Assembly: GCA_023253415.1 (NCBI GenBank)
Contig: JALRGK010000193.1
Span: 1-17,596 of the forward strand
Direction of reading: 5' to 3'
Length of the DNA: 17,596 bases
Source: Rhodocyclaceae bacterium
Lineage (GTDB): Bacteria; Pseudomonadota; Gammaproteobacteria; Burkholderiales; Rhodocyclaceae
The notes beneath the pieces were generated by a model. The model did not search any database, was not told the origin of the DNA, and worked only from the letters and a program-made list of their open reading frames with translations. Below, piece by piece: positions 1 through 7,383 of the stretch (position 1 is the stretch's first letter; every line of letters starts with the position of its first letter). A program made the position numbers and the translations under genes.

Positions 1-611
1 GTAATGGCATCCGACATGATCTGTTGGCCACCAATTGTGATGAGCGGGTTTTGCCAGACCTGGTAGAACACGGTCACCGGAGAACGATCACGATATTTGT
101 GGGCGAGTGCCTGGTAGCGCTTCCGGAAGTCATCGGCCGCCCTTTTTGCCACAGGCGCAGTGCCTGCTAATACACCGATACGTTCGATTTCCCCGGGAAT
201 GTCGGTCATTTTGTGAGGCTGAGACATAAAGATAGGAATGCCCAGTTGCCGGAGTTTCTCGAGTGCGGTGGGGGAGTTGCCGGACTCCCAGGCGATGACG
301 AGATCTGGCTTGGCGGCAACGACGGCCTCGAGATTGATTTTGGAGTGACCGCCGACGCGGGGTATTTTCAAGGCCGATGCCGGATAATCGCTGTATTCAA
401 CCGTTGCAACAATCTTGTCACCGGCACCGGCGGCGTACGTCACTTCAACCACGGAAGGTGCTAGCGTCACGATGCGGCTTGCTGGTGCCGGCAGTTTGAC
501 GGTGTTGCCTAGGTCATCCTGGACCGAGACTGGCGTGGCTAGAGTCGATCCGGCCAGGAGTGTGAGGCAGGATGCGAGTGCCCACCGGCAGTAAAAGAGA
601 GGTGTGCTCAT
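1..611 (-). CDS. btuF: BtuF-like periplasmic cobalamin-binding protein, C-terminus cut by the window edge
   Basis: Periplasmic substrate-binding subunit of a BtuCDF-type ABC importer, expected to deliver corrinoids to the inner-membrane permease. I translated 203 codons. Residues 1-26 form a signal peptide with a hydrophobic stretch and a likely cleavage after STLA. Mature sequence then shows the periplasmic-binding (TroA-like) pattern: DDLGNTVKLP, SRIVTLAPSVVEV, VGGHSKINLEAV and AAKPDLVIAW. The frame is open to the left edge, so the last part of the protein is missing. The start at 611 gives a clean signal peptide; an in-frame ATG at 620, 1 bp after the cbiB stop, would add three residues. 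Neither has a clear ribosome binding site, so translation may be coupled to cbiB. The family also binds haem and siderophores; the cobalamin assignment rests on BtuF-like sequence and position as last visible gene of a cobalamin operon. Confidence 0.82.
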   Translation of the reverse strand, partial: MSTPLFYCRWALASCLTLLAGSTLATPVSVQDDLGNTVKLPAPASRIVTLAPSVVEVTYAAGAGDKIVATVEYSDYPASALKIPRVGGHSKINLEAVVAAKPDLVIAWESGNSPTALEKLRQLGIPIFMSQPHKMTDIPGEIERIGVLAGTAPVAKRAADDFRKRYQALAHKYRDRSPVTVFYQVWQNPLITIGGQQIMSDAI

Positions 612-621
612 GCCATGCATT

Positions 622-1569
622 CTAAAAGATCAGAGATAATGTGGCGGTAATCGACAGAGTTGCCAACCATAGCCACAGTGCTTTTCGTTGTAGGCGCTGT
701 GCTCTGCCAATATCCGTTGGTTCTGGTGCGTTACCACAACCTAATTGGGGGCGATGCTCTGTGGCACCGTGATAGTCGGCAGCACCGCCCAGGCTGACAT
801 TCGTCGCGCCGGCACCGGCAGCCATGACGGGGCCGGCATTGGGACTATCCCAATGCGGCGCCTGTGTTTTCCAGCAGGCAACGGCGCTGCGCGTATGGCC
901 GACGAGTGCGTAAGACAGCGCCGTCAGGCGAGCGGGCACATAGTTGAGTGCGTCATCAAGTTTGGCGGCTGTGCGACCAAAATTCAGGTAGCGGGGTGTG
1001 CGGTAACCCCACATGGCATCCAGTGTATTGGCTAACCGGTACATCACTGCACCTGCAGGCCCCAAAACGCAGAACCAGAAAATCGGCGCGAAGAGGGCGT
1101 CGTTTCCATTTTCAAGGACGGACTCGATGCAGGCTTTGCTGATACCGGTTTCATCTAGTCTGGTGGTGTCGCGAGACACCAGCCAGCTGACATGGGTGCG
1201 GGCGGCAGCCAGATCCCCATTTTCCAGATCGGCGCGAACACGGTCGGCATGCTCCTGCAATGAACGGCCACCGATGGTGATGTAGAGCACGATGATGGAT
1301 GAGAGCATTTGAAGCATATCGTCGAACAGGGTCATGGCGAAGCTGATCGTGATCGTTGGGATCATGACGAGCAAGCACCAGCAGAAAAGTCCGCATCGTC
1401 GGGCTTCTGACCCAGACAGTGCGGTGAGGTTGAAGTGGCGTTCGCAGAGCTTTGCGAGTTGGCCAAATCCAACCAGAGGGTGAAAGTGTTTTGTTTCACC
1501 GAGGAGCCGATCCAATAGACAGGCAGCGATCACCATCAAAGCGGCGGCGGCGAAACTGAACTCAAGCAT
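622..1569 (-). CDS. cbiB: Adenosylcobinamide-phosphate synthase CbiB/CobD
   Basis: Inner-membrane enzyme that joins adenosylcobyric acid to (R)-1-amino-2-propanol O-phosphate, or to aminopropanol, to make adenosylcobinamide (phosphate). At 315 residues it has the usual family length. Hydrophobic segments lie near residues 5-20, 58-80, 88-100, 161-178 and 298-315. Family signatures are present: LLDRLLGE (18-25), HPLVGFGQL (30-38), SRDTTRLDETGI (132-143), LENGNDALFAPIFW (152-165), KLDDALNYVPARL (203-215), SPNAGPVMAAGAGA (242-255) and HRPQLG (272-277). Its ATG shares one base with the cobB stop (TGATG), so the two are probably translationally coupled. It uses products made by its neighbours: cobyric acid from CobQ and the aminopropanol arm from the decarboxylase. 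In alphaproteobacterial nomenclature this gene is cobD. Confidence 0.95.
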   Translation of the reverse strand: MLEFSFAAAALMVIAACLLDRLLGETKHFHPLVGFGQLAKLCERHFNLTALSGSEARRCGLFCWCLLVMIPTITISFAMTLFDDMLQMLSSIIVLYITIGGRSLQEHADRVRADLENGDLAAARTHVSWLVSRDTTRLDETGISKACIESVLENGNDALFAPIFWFCVLGPAGAVMYRLANTLDAMWGYRTPRYLNFGRTAAKLDDALNYVPARLTALSYALVGHTRSAVACWKTQAPHWDSPNAGPVMAAGAGATNVSLGGAADYHGATEHRPQLGCGNAPEPTDIGRAQRLQRKALWLWLATLSITATLSLIF

Positions 1570-2858
1570 CAGGATAAAAGCGCGGCAACAGTGTTAGGCG
1601 CGCTTGGGAAGTAGGCGTGAAAGTATGTGGCCGTCAGACGTTTCACTCGGTAGACCGATTCGCTTTGGCGTTGGTGGGCATCAACTGTGTGCGCGACAGG
1701 TGCCAGCGGACACTCGAACGTGGAGTAATGGAAGGTGTGCCCCCCGAGATTGCCCGTCTCTGCGGGCAATGATTGCATACCCAGCGCCGCCAGTTTTTTA
1801 TGCATGCGTACGGTGCCGGGCAGGATCCCGATGAGGGGGTGCGATTGTTCGTTGGTATCGATCAGTGATTCGGCAAGCGCCATCATCCCCCCGCATTCGG
1901 CGAGTATGGGTTTGTTGGCGTCGATGTGTTGCCGTAACGACTGAATCATTGAAATATTGCTGGCCAGCCTTTCTACGTGTAACTCCGGGTAACCACCGGG
2001 TAACCAGACGGCGTCGCAGGGCGGCAGAGCGGTGTCATCGAGCGGTGAGAAGAAGCGTAATTGCGCGCCCAGGTCCTGCAAGCACTCGAGGTTCGCCGGA
2101 TAGGCAAAACAGAACGCGGCATCCTGCGCGATGGCAATGGTTTTGCCTGACAACGCTTGTGGTATCTCGGGGTTTGGGGCGACTGGAAATGTCGCTGCTG
2201 GTGGTAAGGCTGCGGCGGCGGTTTCGGCAATCCGATCAGCGAGTTGGTCAATACGCTCCGCCAGATCGGCGATTTCAGCGGCTGGAAGTAAGCCGAGATG
2301 TCTTTCGGGTAAGGCAGATTCGGCGTTTCTTGGAATGGACCCGAACCAGGCGATACCTTCCGGCAAACTCTGTTCAAGCAATTGCGCGTGATAGGCCGAG
2401 CCGACACAATTAGCCAGTGCGCCAACGACCCGGGTGTCGGGTCTATAGGTTTTCATGCCTAAGGCGATCGCACCAAAAGACCTTGCCATGGCGCTGCTAT
2501 CAATGACGACCAGAATCGGTAGGTTGTAGCGTCTGGCCAGGTCGGCCGCAGAGGGATCACCGTCAAAGAGACCCATGACACCTTCAATCAGGATGACATC
2601 GTTATCGCGCGCGGCACGTGCTAGCCGCCAGGCGACGTCGGCTTCGCCGCCCATGCGGAAATCCAGGTTCTCACAAGGTGCTTCGCTGGCGATGGCGTGG
2701 ATCTGGGGGTCCAGAAAATCGGGCCCACATTTGAAAACTTTGACGCGACGTCCCTGGCGCCGGTGTAAGCGCGCCAGAGCGGCGGTGATCATCGTCTTCC
2801 CCTGGCCAGAGGCTGGGGCAGCGATCATCAGAGCCGGGCATTGAATGGTATCGGTCAT
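1569..2858 (-). CDS. cobB: Cobyrinic acid a,c-diamide synthase CobB/CbiA
   Basis: Cytoplasmic ATP- and glutamine-dependent amidotransferase that amidates the a and c side chains of (hydrogeno)cobyrinic acid. The N-terminal P-loop domain has APASGQGKT (residues 14-22) and KCGPDFLDP (43-51), followed by LIEGVMGLFDG (90-100). The C-terminal class I glutaminase domain has WLPGGYPELH (285-294) and the nucleophile in AECGGM, Cys322, plus GGHTFHYS near the C-terminus. The length of 429 residues fits the family. I prefer the ATG at 2858, 8 bp after the cobO stop; a TTG at 2870 that overlaps that stop would add four residues. The 3' end overlaps cbiB by one base. CobO, which acts on the product, is encoded immediately upstream. 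Whether the substrate is cobyrinate or hydrogenobyrinate cannot be decided without the ring-synthesis genes. Confidence 0.95.
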   Translation of the reverse strand: MTDTIQCPALMIAAPASGQGKTMITAALARLHRRQGRRVKVFKCGPDFLDPQIHAIASEAPCENLDFRMGGEADVAWRLARAARDNDVILIEGVMGLFDGDPSAADLARRYNLPILVVIDSSAMARSFGAIALGMKTYRPDTRVVGALANCVGSAYHAQLLEQSLPEGIAWFGSIPRNAESALPERHLGLLPAAEIADLAERIDQLADRIAETAAAALPPAATFPVAPNPEIPQALSGKTIAIAQDAAFCFAYPANLECLQDLGAQLRFFSPLDDTALPPCDAVWLPGGYPELHVERLASNISMIQSLRQHIDANKPILAECGGMMALAESLIDTNEQSHPLIGILPGTVRMHKKLAALGMQSLPAETGNLGGHTFHYSTFECPLAPVAHTVDAHQRQSESVYRVKRLTATYFHAYFPSAPNTVAALLS

Positions 2859-2866
2859 AGCTAGGC

Positions 2867-3496
2867 TCAATGTTCGATGCCAGGCATGGCTTTAATGCCC
2901 TGCTGGAATGCGTGCTTCACCATGCCCATTTCTGTCACGGTGTCCGCAATCTCGATCAGCGCTGGCGGTGCAGCACGCCCGGTAATGATGACGTGCTGCA
3001 TCGGTGGGCGGCTTTGTAGGGCGGCAATGACGGGTTCCAAGTCCAGCCAGCCAAATTTGAAGGCATAGGTGAACTCGTCAAGGATCACGAGGTTAATGGA
3101 TGGGTCGACCAGTTTTTTACAGACCTCATCCCAGGCAGCCACGGCAGCGCGCTTGTCGCGTTCGCGATCCTGGGTTTCCCATGTAAAGCCCTCGCCCATC
3201 ACCTGCCAGGTGAGCTGTTCTGGGAACTTGCGGAAAAAAGCCTCCTCGCCGGAGTCGGAACGGCTCTTCACAAACTGAATGACGGCACAGTTCATCCCAT
3301 GACCGATAGCGCGTGCGAGTACACCAAATGCGGACGAAGATTTGCCTTTGCCATTACCCGTGTGAATCAGCAATAGCCCTTTTTCGGTTTGTGCGGCGGC
3401 AATCTTTTCGTCAACAATGCCCTTTTTGCGAATCATGCGTTGTTCATGCCGTTCGTTGCGGCCACTGTCGGTCGCTTGATCTTGTTCTTGTGTCAT
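2867..3496 (-). CDS. cobO: Cob(I)yrinic acid a,c-diamide adenosyltransferase (CobO/BtuR/CobA type)
   Basis: Transfers the 5'-deoxyadenosyl group of ATP to the cobalt of cob(I)yrinic acid diamide or other cob(I)alamin precursors, both in synthesis and in salvage. The P-loop is GNGKGKSSSAFG at residues 47-58. The family pattern continues with CAVIQFVK, the Walker B-like LVILDEFTYAF, and VIITGRAAPPALIEIADTVTEM. The 209 residues from the ATG at 3496 match the usual length of about 200. The frame stays open to an ATG at 3571, but the extra 25 residues would overlap the preceding gene by 46 bases and do not resemble the family, so I reject that start. The polar first 30 residues (many Gln, Arg, Glu) are typical of CobO N-termini. 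It sits between the decarboxylase and cobB in the leftward operon. Confidence 0.95.
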   Translation of the reverse strand: MTQEQDQATDSGRNERHEQRMIRKKGIVDEKIAAAQTEKGLLLIHTGNGKGKSSSAFGVLARAIGHGMNCAVIQFVKSRSDSGEEAFFRKFPEQLTWQVMGEGFTWETQDRERDKRAAVAAWDEVCKKLVDPSINLVILDEFTYAFKFGWLDLEPVIAALQSRPPMQHVIITGRAAPPALIEIADTVTEMGMVKHAFQQGIKAMPGIEH

Positions 3497-3525
3497 GTGA
3501 GTCTCTAATGGGGTGAGGATGTTTG

Positions 3526-4521
3526 TTATGTGTTCTTCCAGCTGCGCAGCGCCAGCTCCAGCCGTTTCCATTCATGGTCAGCGGCGATACCGATCCGGAT
3601 TAGCGATTCATTCGGGAATAACCTCACCAGAATGCCGCGCTCGGCGAGATGCTTGAAAAGACCTTGGGCATTCGGTAAGCGGCATGTGCTGAACAGCCCA
3701 GTCGATTGTACCGGCTCTGCAGGGGCGAGGATTTGCGTCATCAGAAGTTTGAGTCGGACGCCGGCATCTTTGATATGTGTGATCTGATTGGTTTGCCAGG
3801 CCGTGTTTGCCAGGGCATGTTGCGCCACCCAGCGGGCGGGGCCGCTGATGGTCCATGGGCCTAGTTGGTCGGCAAGTTGTTCAAGCAACGCGCTGTCTGC
3901 GAAGACAAAACCGACGCGGGCGCCGGCCAGGCCAAAAAATTTGCCTAGTGAACGCAGCGTAATCAGATGGGGGGCGCGGGACGTACCAGCCACCGGTGTC
4001 ACGCTGTATTCCGGGTAAGCATCGCCGTAGGCTTCATCAACTACTAACCAGCCGTTGCGTGCCTGTAGTTGTGCCGCCGCGTGCAGTAGTACTTCTGGCG
4101 GATACTGCATCGCCGTGGGGTTATTTGGATTGCAAAGAATGATGATGCGGGCATCGGTTGCCAGTGCTGCAGCGAGTGAGTCCACCAGTCGTAGTTCATG
4201 TGCGCTGTGTCGCCATGCAGCAACGTGCTCGTTGTAGGTCGGCCCGATGATGGCAACACGACAGGGGGCGAATAAACTGGGCAATTGTTGGATGGCGGGT
4301 TGGCTCCCTGCCGTGGCCAGTAGTTGGTGATTGCCGTAATACTGTGCGGCGATGGTATCGAGGCCATCGTCCGGTTCTGGCAGGCGATGCCAGCACGTCG
4401 TCGGAATATCCGGCATGGGGTAAAGCCATGGACTGATACCCGTAGACAGATCAATCCACTGCTCTAAAGGCACACCATACTGTTGCGCCGCTGCGCGTAA
4501 ACGCCCACCGTGCTCAAGCAT
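3526..4521 (-). CDS. cobC: Threonine-phosphate decarboxylase (PLP enzyme, CobC/CobD)
   Basis: Pyridoxal-phosphate enzyme of aminotransferase fold I/II that decarboxylates L-threonine O-3-phosphate to (R)-1-amino-2-propanol O-2-phosphate, the linker between corrin ring and nucleotide loop. Visible landmarks are HGGRL at residues 4-8, DLSTGISPW (24-32), CNPNNPT (130-136), WLVVDEAYGDAYP (158-170), and the Schiff-base lysine K194 in LRSLGKFFGLAGARVGF. The late RLFPNESLIRIGIA is the usual C-terminal substrate-binding region. At 331 residues it is full length. The ATG overlaps the bluB 3' end by 8 bases, suggesting coupled translation. Naming is confusing: this enzyme is CobC in Pseudomonas and Rhodobacter and CobD in Salmonella. 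It is unrelated to the phosphatase at 8422-8988, which Salmonella calls CobC. Confidence 0.93.
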   Translation of the reverse strand: MLEHGGRLRAAAQQYGVPLEQWIDLSTGISPWLYPMPDIPTTCWHRLPEPDDGLDTIAAQYYGNHQLLATAGSQPAIQQLPSLFAPCRVAIIGPTYNEHVAAWRHSAHELRLVDSLAAALATDARIIILCNPNNPTAMQYPPEVLLHAAAQLQARNGWLVVDEAYGDAYPEYSVTPVAGTSRAPHLITLRSLGKFFGLAGARVGFVFADSALLEQLADQLGPWTISGPARWVAQHALANTAWQTNQITHIKDAGVRLKLLMTQILAPAEPVQSTGLFSTCRLPNAQGLFKHLAERGILVRLFPNESLIRIGIAADHEWKRLELALRSWKNT

Positions 4522-5251
4522 AGCCGTATTGCTGTCTTAATGCCTGATAGGTTTTGGCGAGAGGGTCTTTGTCGCCAGCGGTTTGTCCCCAGTGGTCGTG
4601 AAATACCAAGCCTTCCAGTGGCAAACGGGACAGCCATCCCGCCTTTTCAAGTTCGGGTCGATCTAGGAATTCGCTCACATAACCCAGGCACAGATAAGCG
4701 ATTGGAACAATGTTCTCGGGGATGCCTAAGGCTTCCTTGAGTTCGTGCTGATGAAAGATGCTGACCCAGCCGACACCGATGCCTTCGGCACGGGCTGCCA
4801 GCCAAAGGTTTTGCACGGCGCAGACGGTGCTGTACAGATCCATTTCTTTGATGTGCGTGCGGCCCAACACGGTTTGCCCCGTCCGCTCACGATCACAGGT
4901 GATGCACAGGTTGATGGGTGCATCTGTAATGCCTTCAAGCTTCAGGCGGCTGTAAAGATCTTTTCGCCCTTCGGCAAATTGATCTCGTGCCTCCTCGTTG
5001 GCTTTGCGAAAGAGCCCCTGCACACGTGCCTTGGTTTCTGCTGAACGAATCAGGAGAAAGTTCCAGGGCTGCATAAAGCCAACCGATGGGGCATGGTGTG
5101 CAGCCATGAGCAGGCGGCCCAAGACCTCGTCAGGTATGACTTCAGGCAAAAACTGGCTGCGCACATCCCGGCGCGAAAATATAGCTCGATAGACCGCATC
5201 GCGGGCGGCCTCGGAAAAGGGGTGGCTTGAGGGGGCTTCTGAAGTGGTCAT
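4514..5251 (-). CDS. bluB: 5,6-dimethylbenzimidazole synthase BluB
   Basis: Flavin-destructase of the nitroreductase fold that breaks down reduced FMN with O2 to form 5,6-dimethylbenzimidazole, the lower base of cobalamin. The 245-residue sequence carries the BluB pattern: FSRRDVRSQFLP (25-36), AAHHAPSVGFMQPWNF (50-65), NLCITCDRERTG (114-125), and GIGVGWVSIFHQHELKEALG (157-176). Asp29 and Ser164 appear to correspond to the Asp and Ser shown to matter in Sinorhizobium BluB; this was aligned by eye. It is the first gene of the leftward operon, and its ATG lies 96 bp from the divergent cobQ start. Since the reaction uses O2, the host probably meets oxygen when it makes B12. The product feeds CobT on the opposite operon. 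A general nitroreductase is the alternative, but motifs and context favour BluB. Confidence 0.94.
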   Translation of the reverse strand: MTTSEAPSSHPFSEAARDAVYRAIFSRRDVRSQFLPEVIPDEVLGRLLMAAHHAPSVGFMQPWNFLLIRSAETKARVQGLFRKANEEARDQFAEGRKDLYSRLKLEGITDAPINLCITCDRERTGQTVLGRTHIKEMDLYSTVCAVQNLWLAARAEGIGVGWVSIFHQHELKEALGIPENIVPIAYLCLGYVSEFLDRPELEKAGWLSRLPLEGLVFHDHWGQTAGDKDPLAKTYQALRQQYGYA

Positions 5252-5347
5252 GGTGCCGTAAATACCTGTTAGGCATGGGATAATAAACGATTAAGGGATC
5301 GTAATTACGGTTACGACCACCTCTTTTTTATCGCCAGGATTCTTTAT
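5252..5347. promoter_or_regulatory. Divergent promoter region between the bluB and cobQ operons
   Basis: This 96-bp gap must hold the start signals of both cobalamin operons unless they are read from elsewhere. It is AT-richer than the flanking genes. On the minus strand a TATTAT (complement of ATAATA, 5280-5285) could be a -10 element, but I see no good -35. The cobQ ribosome binding site is AGGA at 5336-5339, 8 nt before the ATG. No B12-box-like sequence is present, and the gap is much too short for a complete cobalamin riboswitch in either direction. A dyad with three TTACG-type units lies at 5299-5316 and is listed separately. Confidence 0.5.
5299..5316. promoter_or_regulatory. Candidate operator: TCGTAATTACGGTTACGA dyad
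   Basis: TCGTAA (5299-5304) and TTACGA (5311-5316) form an exact inverted repeat with a 6-bp spacer. The spacer itself begins with another TTACG, so the site contains an overlapping perfect palindrome CGTAATTACG (5300-5309) and a tandem TTACGG-TTACGA. It lies near the middle of the divergent gap, where one dimeric regulator could control both operons. This is inferred from symmetry and position only. I do not recognise the motif as the site of a named regulator. Confidence 0.35.
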
Positions 5348-6820
5348 ATGTCATGCGCCTCCCTGATGGTTCAGGGTACAACCTCGGATGCCGGAAAGTC
5401 GACACTGGTTGCAGCCATGTGCCGGGTTTTGCAACGTCGTGGTGTGCGTGTCGCCCCGTTTAAGCCGCAGAACATGGCGCTCAATTCCGCCGTCACCGAA
5501 GATGGCGGCGAAATCGGCCGCGCGCAAGCCTTGCAGGCTTATGCCTGTGGCTTGAGACCGCACACGGATTTCAATCCGGTATTGCTTAAACCGACGACAG
5601 ATCGCAAGGCGCAGGTCATCATTCAGGGGCAAGTGGCAGCGGACCTGAATGCCAAGGATTATCATGCCTACAAACCGCGGGCGATGGGTGCCGTACTGGA
5701 TTCCTGGCAGCGCCTGACACAAAAGTTCGAGGCCGTTCTGGTTGAGGGCGCGGGTTCCCCTGCCGAAATCAACCTTCGAGATCGCGACATTGCGAATATG
5801 GGATTCGCCGAGGCCGTGGATTGCCCGGTGATCCTGGTGGCAGATATTGACCGGGGTGGTGTGTTTGCGCACCTTGTGGGTACGCTGGATCTGCTCTCTC
5901 CCAGTGAGCAGGCACGTGTCAAAGGGTTCGTGATAAACCGCTTCCGTGGTGACATCGGGTTACTGGAACCGGGTCTGCGCTGGCTGGAAGAACGTACCGG
6001 AAAACCCGTGCTGGGTGTGCTGCCCTATCTCCACGGCTTGTTTCTGGATGCCGAGGACGCGATTGCCGGTGGTCAGGAGACCTCGGAACAGATACGTTTG
6101 AAAGTGATTGCGCCGGCTTATCCGCGCGTTTCGAATCACAATGATCTGGACCCCTTACGTCTTCATCCTGAAGTAGATTTCCAATGGGTCGGCCCGAATG
6201 CGACCGTGCCACCGGCTGATCTGATTGTGTTGCCGGGTTCCAAGGCCGTGCGTGCCGACCTCGATTGGCTGCGCGCACAAGGTTGGGATAAAGCGATCGA
6301 ACGGCATTTACGCTATGGCGGTAAAGTCATCGGAGTTTGCGGCGGTTTCCAGATGCTGGGTAAGCAGTTGCATGACCCGCAGGGTTTGGAAGGTAGCGCT
6401 GGCTCCTCGCCAGGGCTGGGATGGCTGGACATTGACACCACGCTGGCGGCCGAGAAGCAGCTGCATAACGTGCAGGGTTACCTTTGCCTACCGGGTACGC
6501 CGGCGATGACGGGCTATGAAATTCATCTGGGTATCAGTTCTGGGCCGGATTTGCAGCGCCCACTCGTGACATTGAATGATCGCCGGCAAGATGGTGCCCG
6601 TTCAGCAGATGAACAGATTGCGGGCACCTATTGTCATGGGCTGTTTGATCAGCCAGAAGCACTCTCAGCCCTATTGTCCTGGGCAGGTTGTGCTGGTGCG
6701 GCCGAGGTTGATTTTGTGGCACGCCGTGAGGCAGATTTGAATCGCCTGGCAGATGCCGTTGAACAACATCTGGATTGGAAAGTTGTAGACAAGGTACTGC
6801 AGGAGAGCCGTCATGCGTGA
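5348..6820 (+). CDS. cobQ: Adenosylcobyric acid synthase CobQ/CbiP
   Basis: ATP- and glutamine-dependent amidotransferase that amidates the b, d, e and g side chains of adenosylcobyrinic acid a,c-diamide. The N-terminal domain begins LMVQGTTSDAGKSTLVAAMC (residues 6-25, P-loop) followed by RRGVRVAPFKPQNMALNS. VEGAGSPAEINLRDRDIANM and ADIDRGGVFAHLVGTL are strongly conserved in CobQ. The C-terminal GATase domain has IVLPGSK, the nucleophile Cys331 in VIGVCGGFQMLG, and the active-site His430 in GTYCHGLFD. At 490 residues it is full length. AGGA 8 nt upstream supports the ATG. It opens the rightward operon and overlaps cobU by 8 bases. Its substrate is supplied by CobB and CobO of the divergent operon. 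Confidence 0.97.
   Translation: MSCASLMVQGTTSDAGKSTLVAAMCRVLQRRGVRVAPFKPQNMALNSAVTEDGGEIGRAQALQAYACGLRPHTDFNPVLLKPTTDRKAQVIIQGQVAADLNAKDYHAYKPRAMGAVLDSWQRLTQKFEAVLVEGAGSPAEINLRDRDIANMGFAEAVDCPVILVADIDRGGVFAHLVGTLDLLSPSEQARVKGFVINRFRGDIGLLEPGLRWLEERTGKPVLGVLPYLHGLFLDAEDAIAGGQETSEQIRLKVIAPAYPRVSNHNDLDPLRLHPEVDFQWVGPNATVPPADLIVLPGSKAVRADLDWLRAQGWDKAIERHLRYGGKVIGVCGGFQMLGKQLHDPQGLEGSAGSSPGLGWLDIDTTLAAEKQLHNVQGYLCLPGTPAMTGYEIHLGISSGPDLQRPLVTLNDRRQDGARSADEQIAGTYCHGLFDQPEALSALLSWAGCAGAAEVDFVARREADLNRLADAVEQHLDWKVVDKVLQESRHA
6801..6807 (+). promoter_or_regulatory. Ribosome binding site of cobU inside cobQ
   Basis: AGGAGAG, nearly the perfect anti-Shine-Dalgarno complement, is placed 5 nt before the cobU ATG and inside the last codons of cobQ. 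It decides the cobU start and implies independent re-initiation despite the 8-bp gene overlap. Confidence 0.7.
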
Positions 6821-7370
6821 GCTGATCCTGGGAGGTGCCCGCAGCGGTAAAAGCCGACTGGCCGAAAACCGGGCGACAGAATACGAGGCTCGGGGGATGT
6901 CGGTGGTGTATGTCGCCACTGCAGAAGCGTGGGATACCGAAATGGCGGATCGTCTTGCGCATCACCGTGCCGGGCGGCCTGCACATTGGGTAACGGTGGA
7001 AGAACCCTTGCACTTGGCGACGACCTTGGAGCGACATGCAGCAGTAGATCGTTGTCTGTTGGTTGATTGTCTGACGCTCTGGCTTTCTGCGTTGCTTTTC
7101 AAAGGCGAGGGCGGTGCTCAGCTGGAAGCAGGCTCGCCGCTGACCTGCGCGCGTTTCTGGGCAGAGCGACAAGCGTTACTGGCGCGCTTGCCCCAGCTCC
7201 CGGGGGAGATCGTTCTGGTCAGCAATGAAATCGGATCGGGTGTCGTTCCTGAAAACCGGCTGGCGCGCCGTTTCGCTGATGAACAGGGACGATTGAATCA
7301 GGATGTCGCCGCATTGTGCGAGCGTGTGACGTTGTCGGTCGCAGGGCTGCCACTCAGCTTACGCGGCTAA
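6813..7370 (+). CDS. cobU: Adenosylcobinamide kinase / adenosylcobinamide-phosphate guanylyltransferase CobU/CobP
   Basis: Bifunctional cytoplasmic enzyme that phosphorylates adenosylcobinamide and then transfers GMP to give adenosylcobinamide-GDP. The P-loop LILGGARSGKSRLAE spans residues 4-18. YVATAEAWDTEMADRLAHH (33-51) followed by RAGRP and WVTVEEP is the CobU signature, and the 50-51 histidine pair should include the residue that is guanylylated. LLVDCLTLWLSALL (82-95) and LVSNEIGSGVVPENRLARRF (135-154) complete the family pattern. The length of 185 residues is normal. The ATG overlaps the cobQ stop (ATGCGTGA), and a strong AGGAGAG at 6801-6807 fixes the start. It lies 13 bp before cobT, the enzyme that activates the lower base. 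Confidence 0.96.
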   Translation: MRELILGGARSGKSRLAENRATEYEARGMSVVYVATAEAWDTEMADRLAHHRAGRPAHWVTVEEPLHLATTLERHAAVDRCLLVDCLTLWLSALLFKGEGGAQLEAGSPLTCARFWAERQALLARLPQLPGEIVLVSNEIGSGVVPENRLARRFADEQGRLNQDVAALCERVTLSVAGLPLSLRG

Positions 7371-7383
7371 TTTCAGGAAAAAT

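Noticed and set aside
213..464. Plus-strand ORF of 83 codons at the left end
   Set aside because: It lies opposite the btuF frame, which reads as a clear binding protein with signal peptide.
1865..2413. Plus-strand ORF of 182 codons inside cobB
   Set aside because: It is antisense to a well-conserved amidotransferase and is rich in Arg and Pro, as expected for a shadow frame.
3497..3571. Longer CobO with 25 extra N-terminal residues
   Set aside because: The extension would overlap the decarboxylase gene by 46 bases and has no resemblance to CobO; the ATG at 3496 gives the normal length.
5252..5347. Cobalamin riboswitch before bluB or cobQ
   Set aside because: The gap is 96 bp, far below the roughly 200 nt needed, and I see no B12-box-like sequence on either strand.
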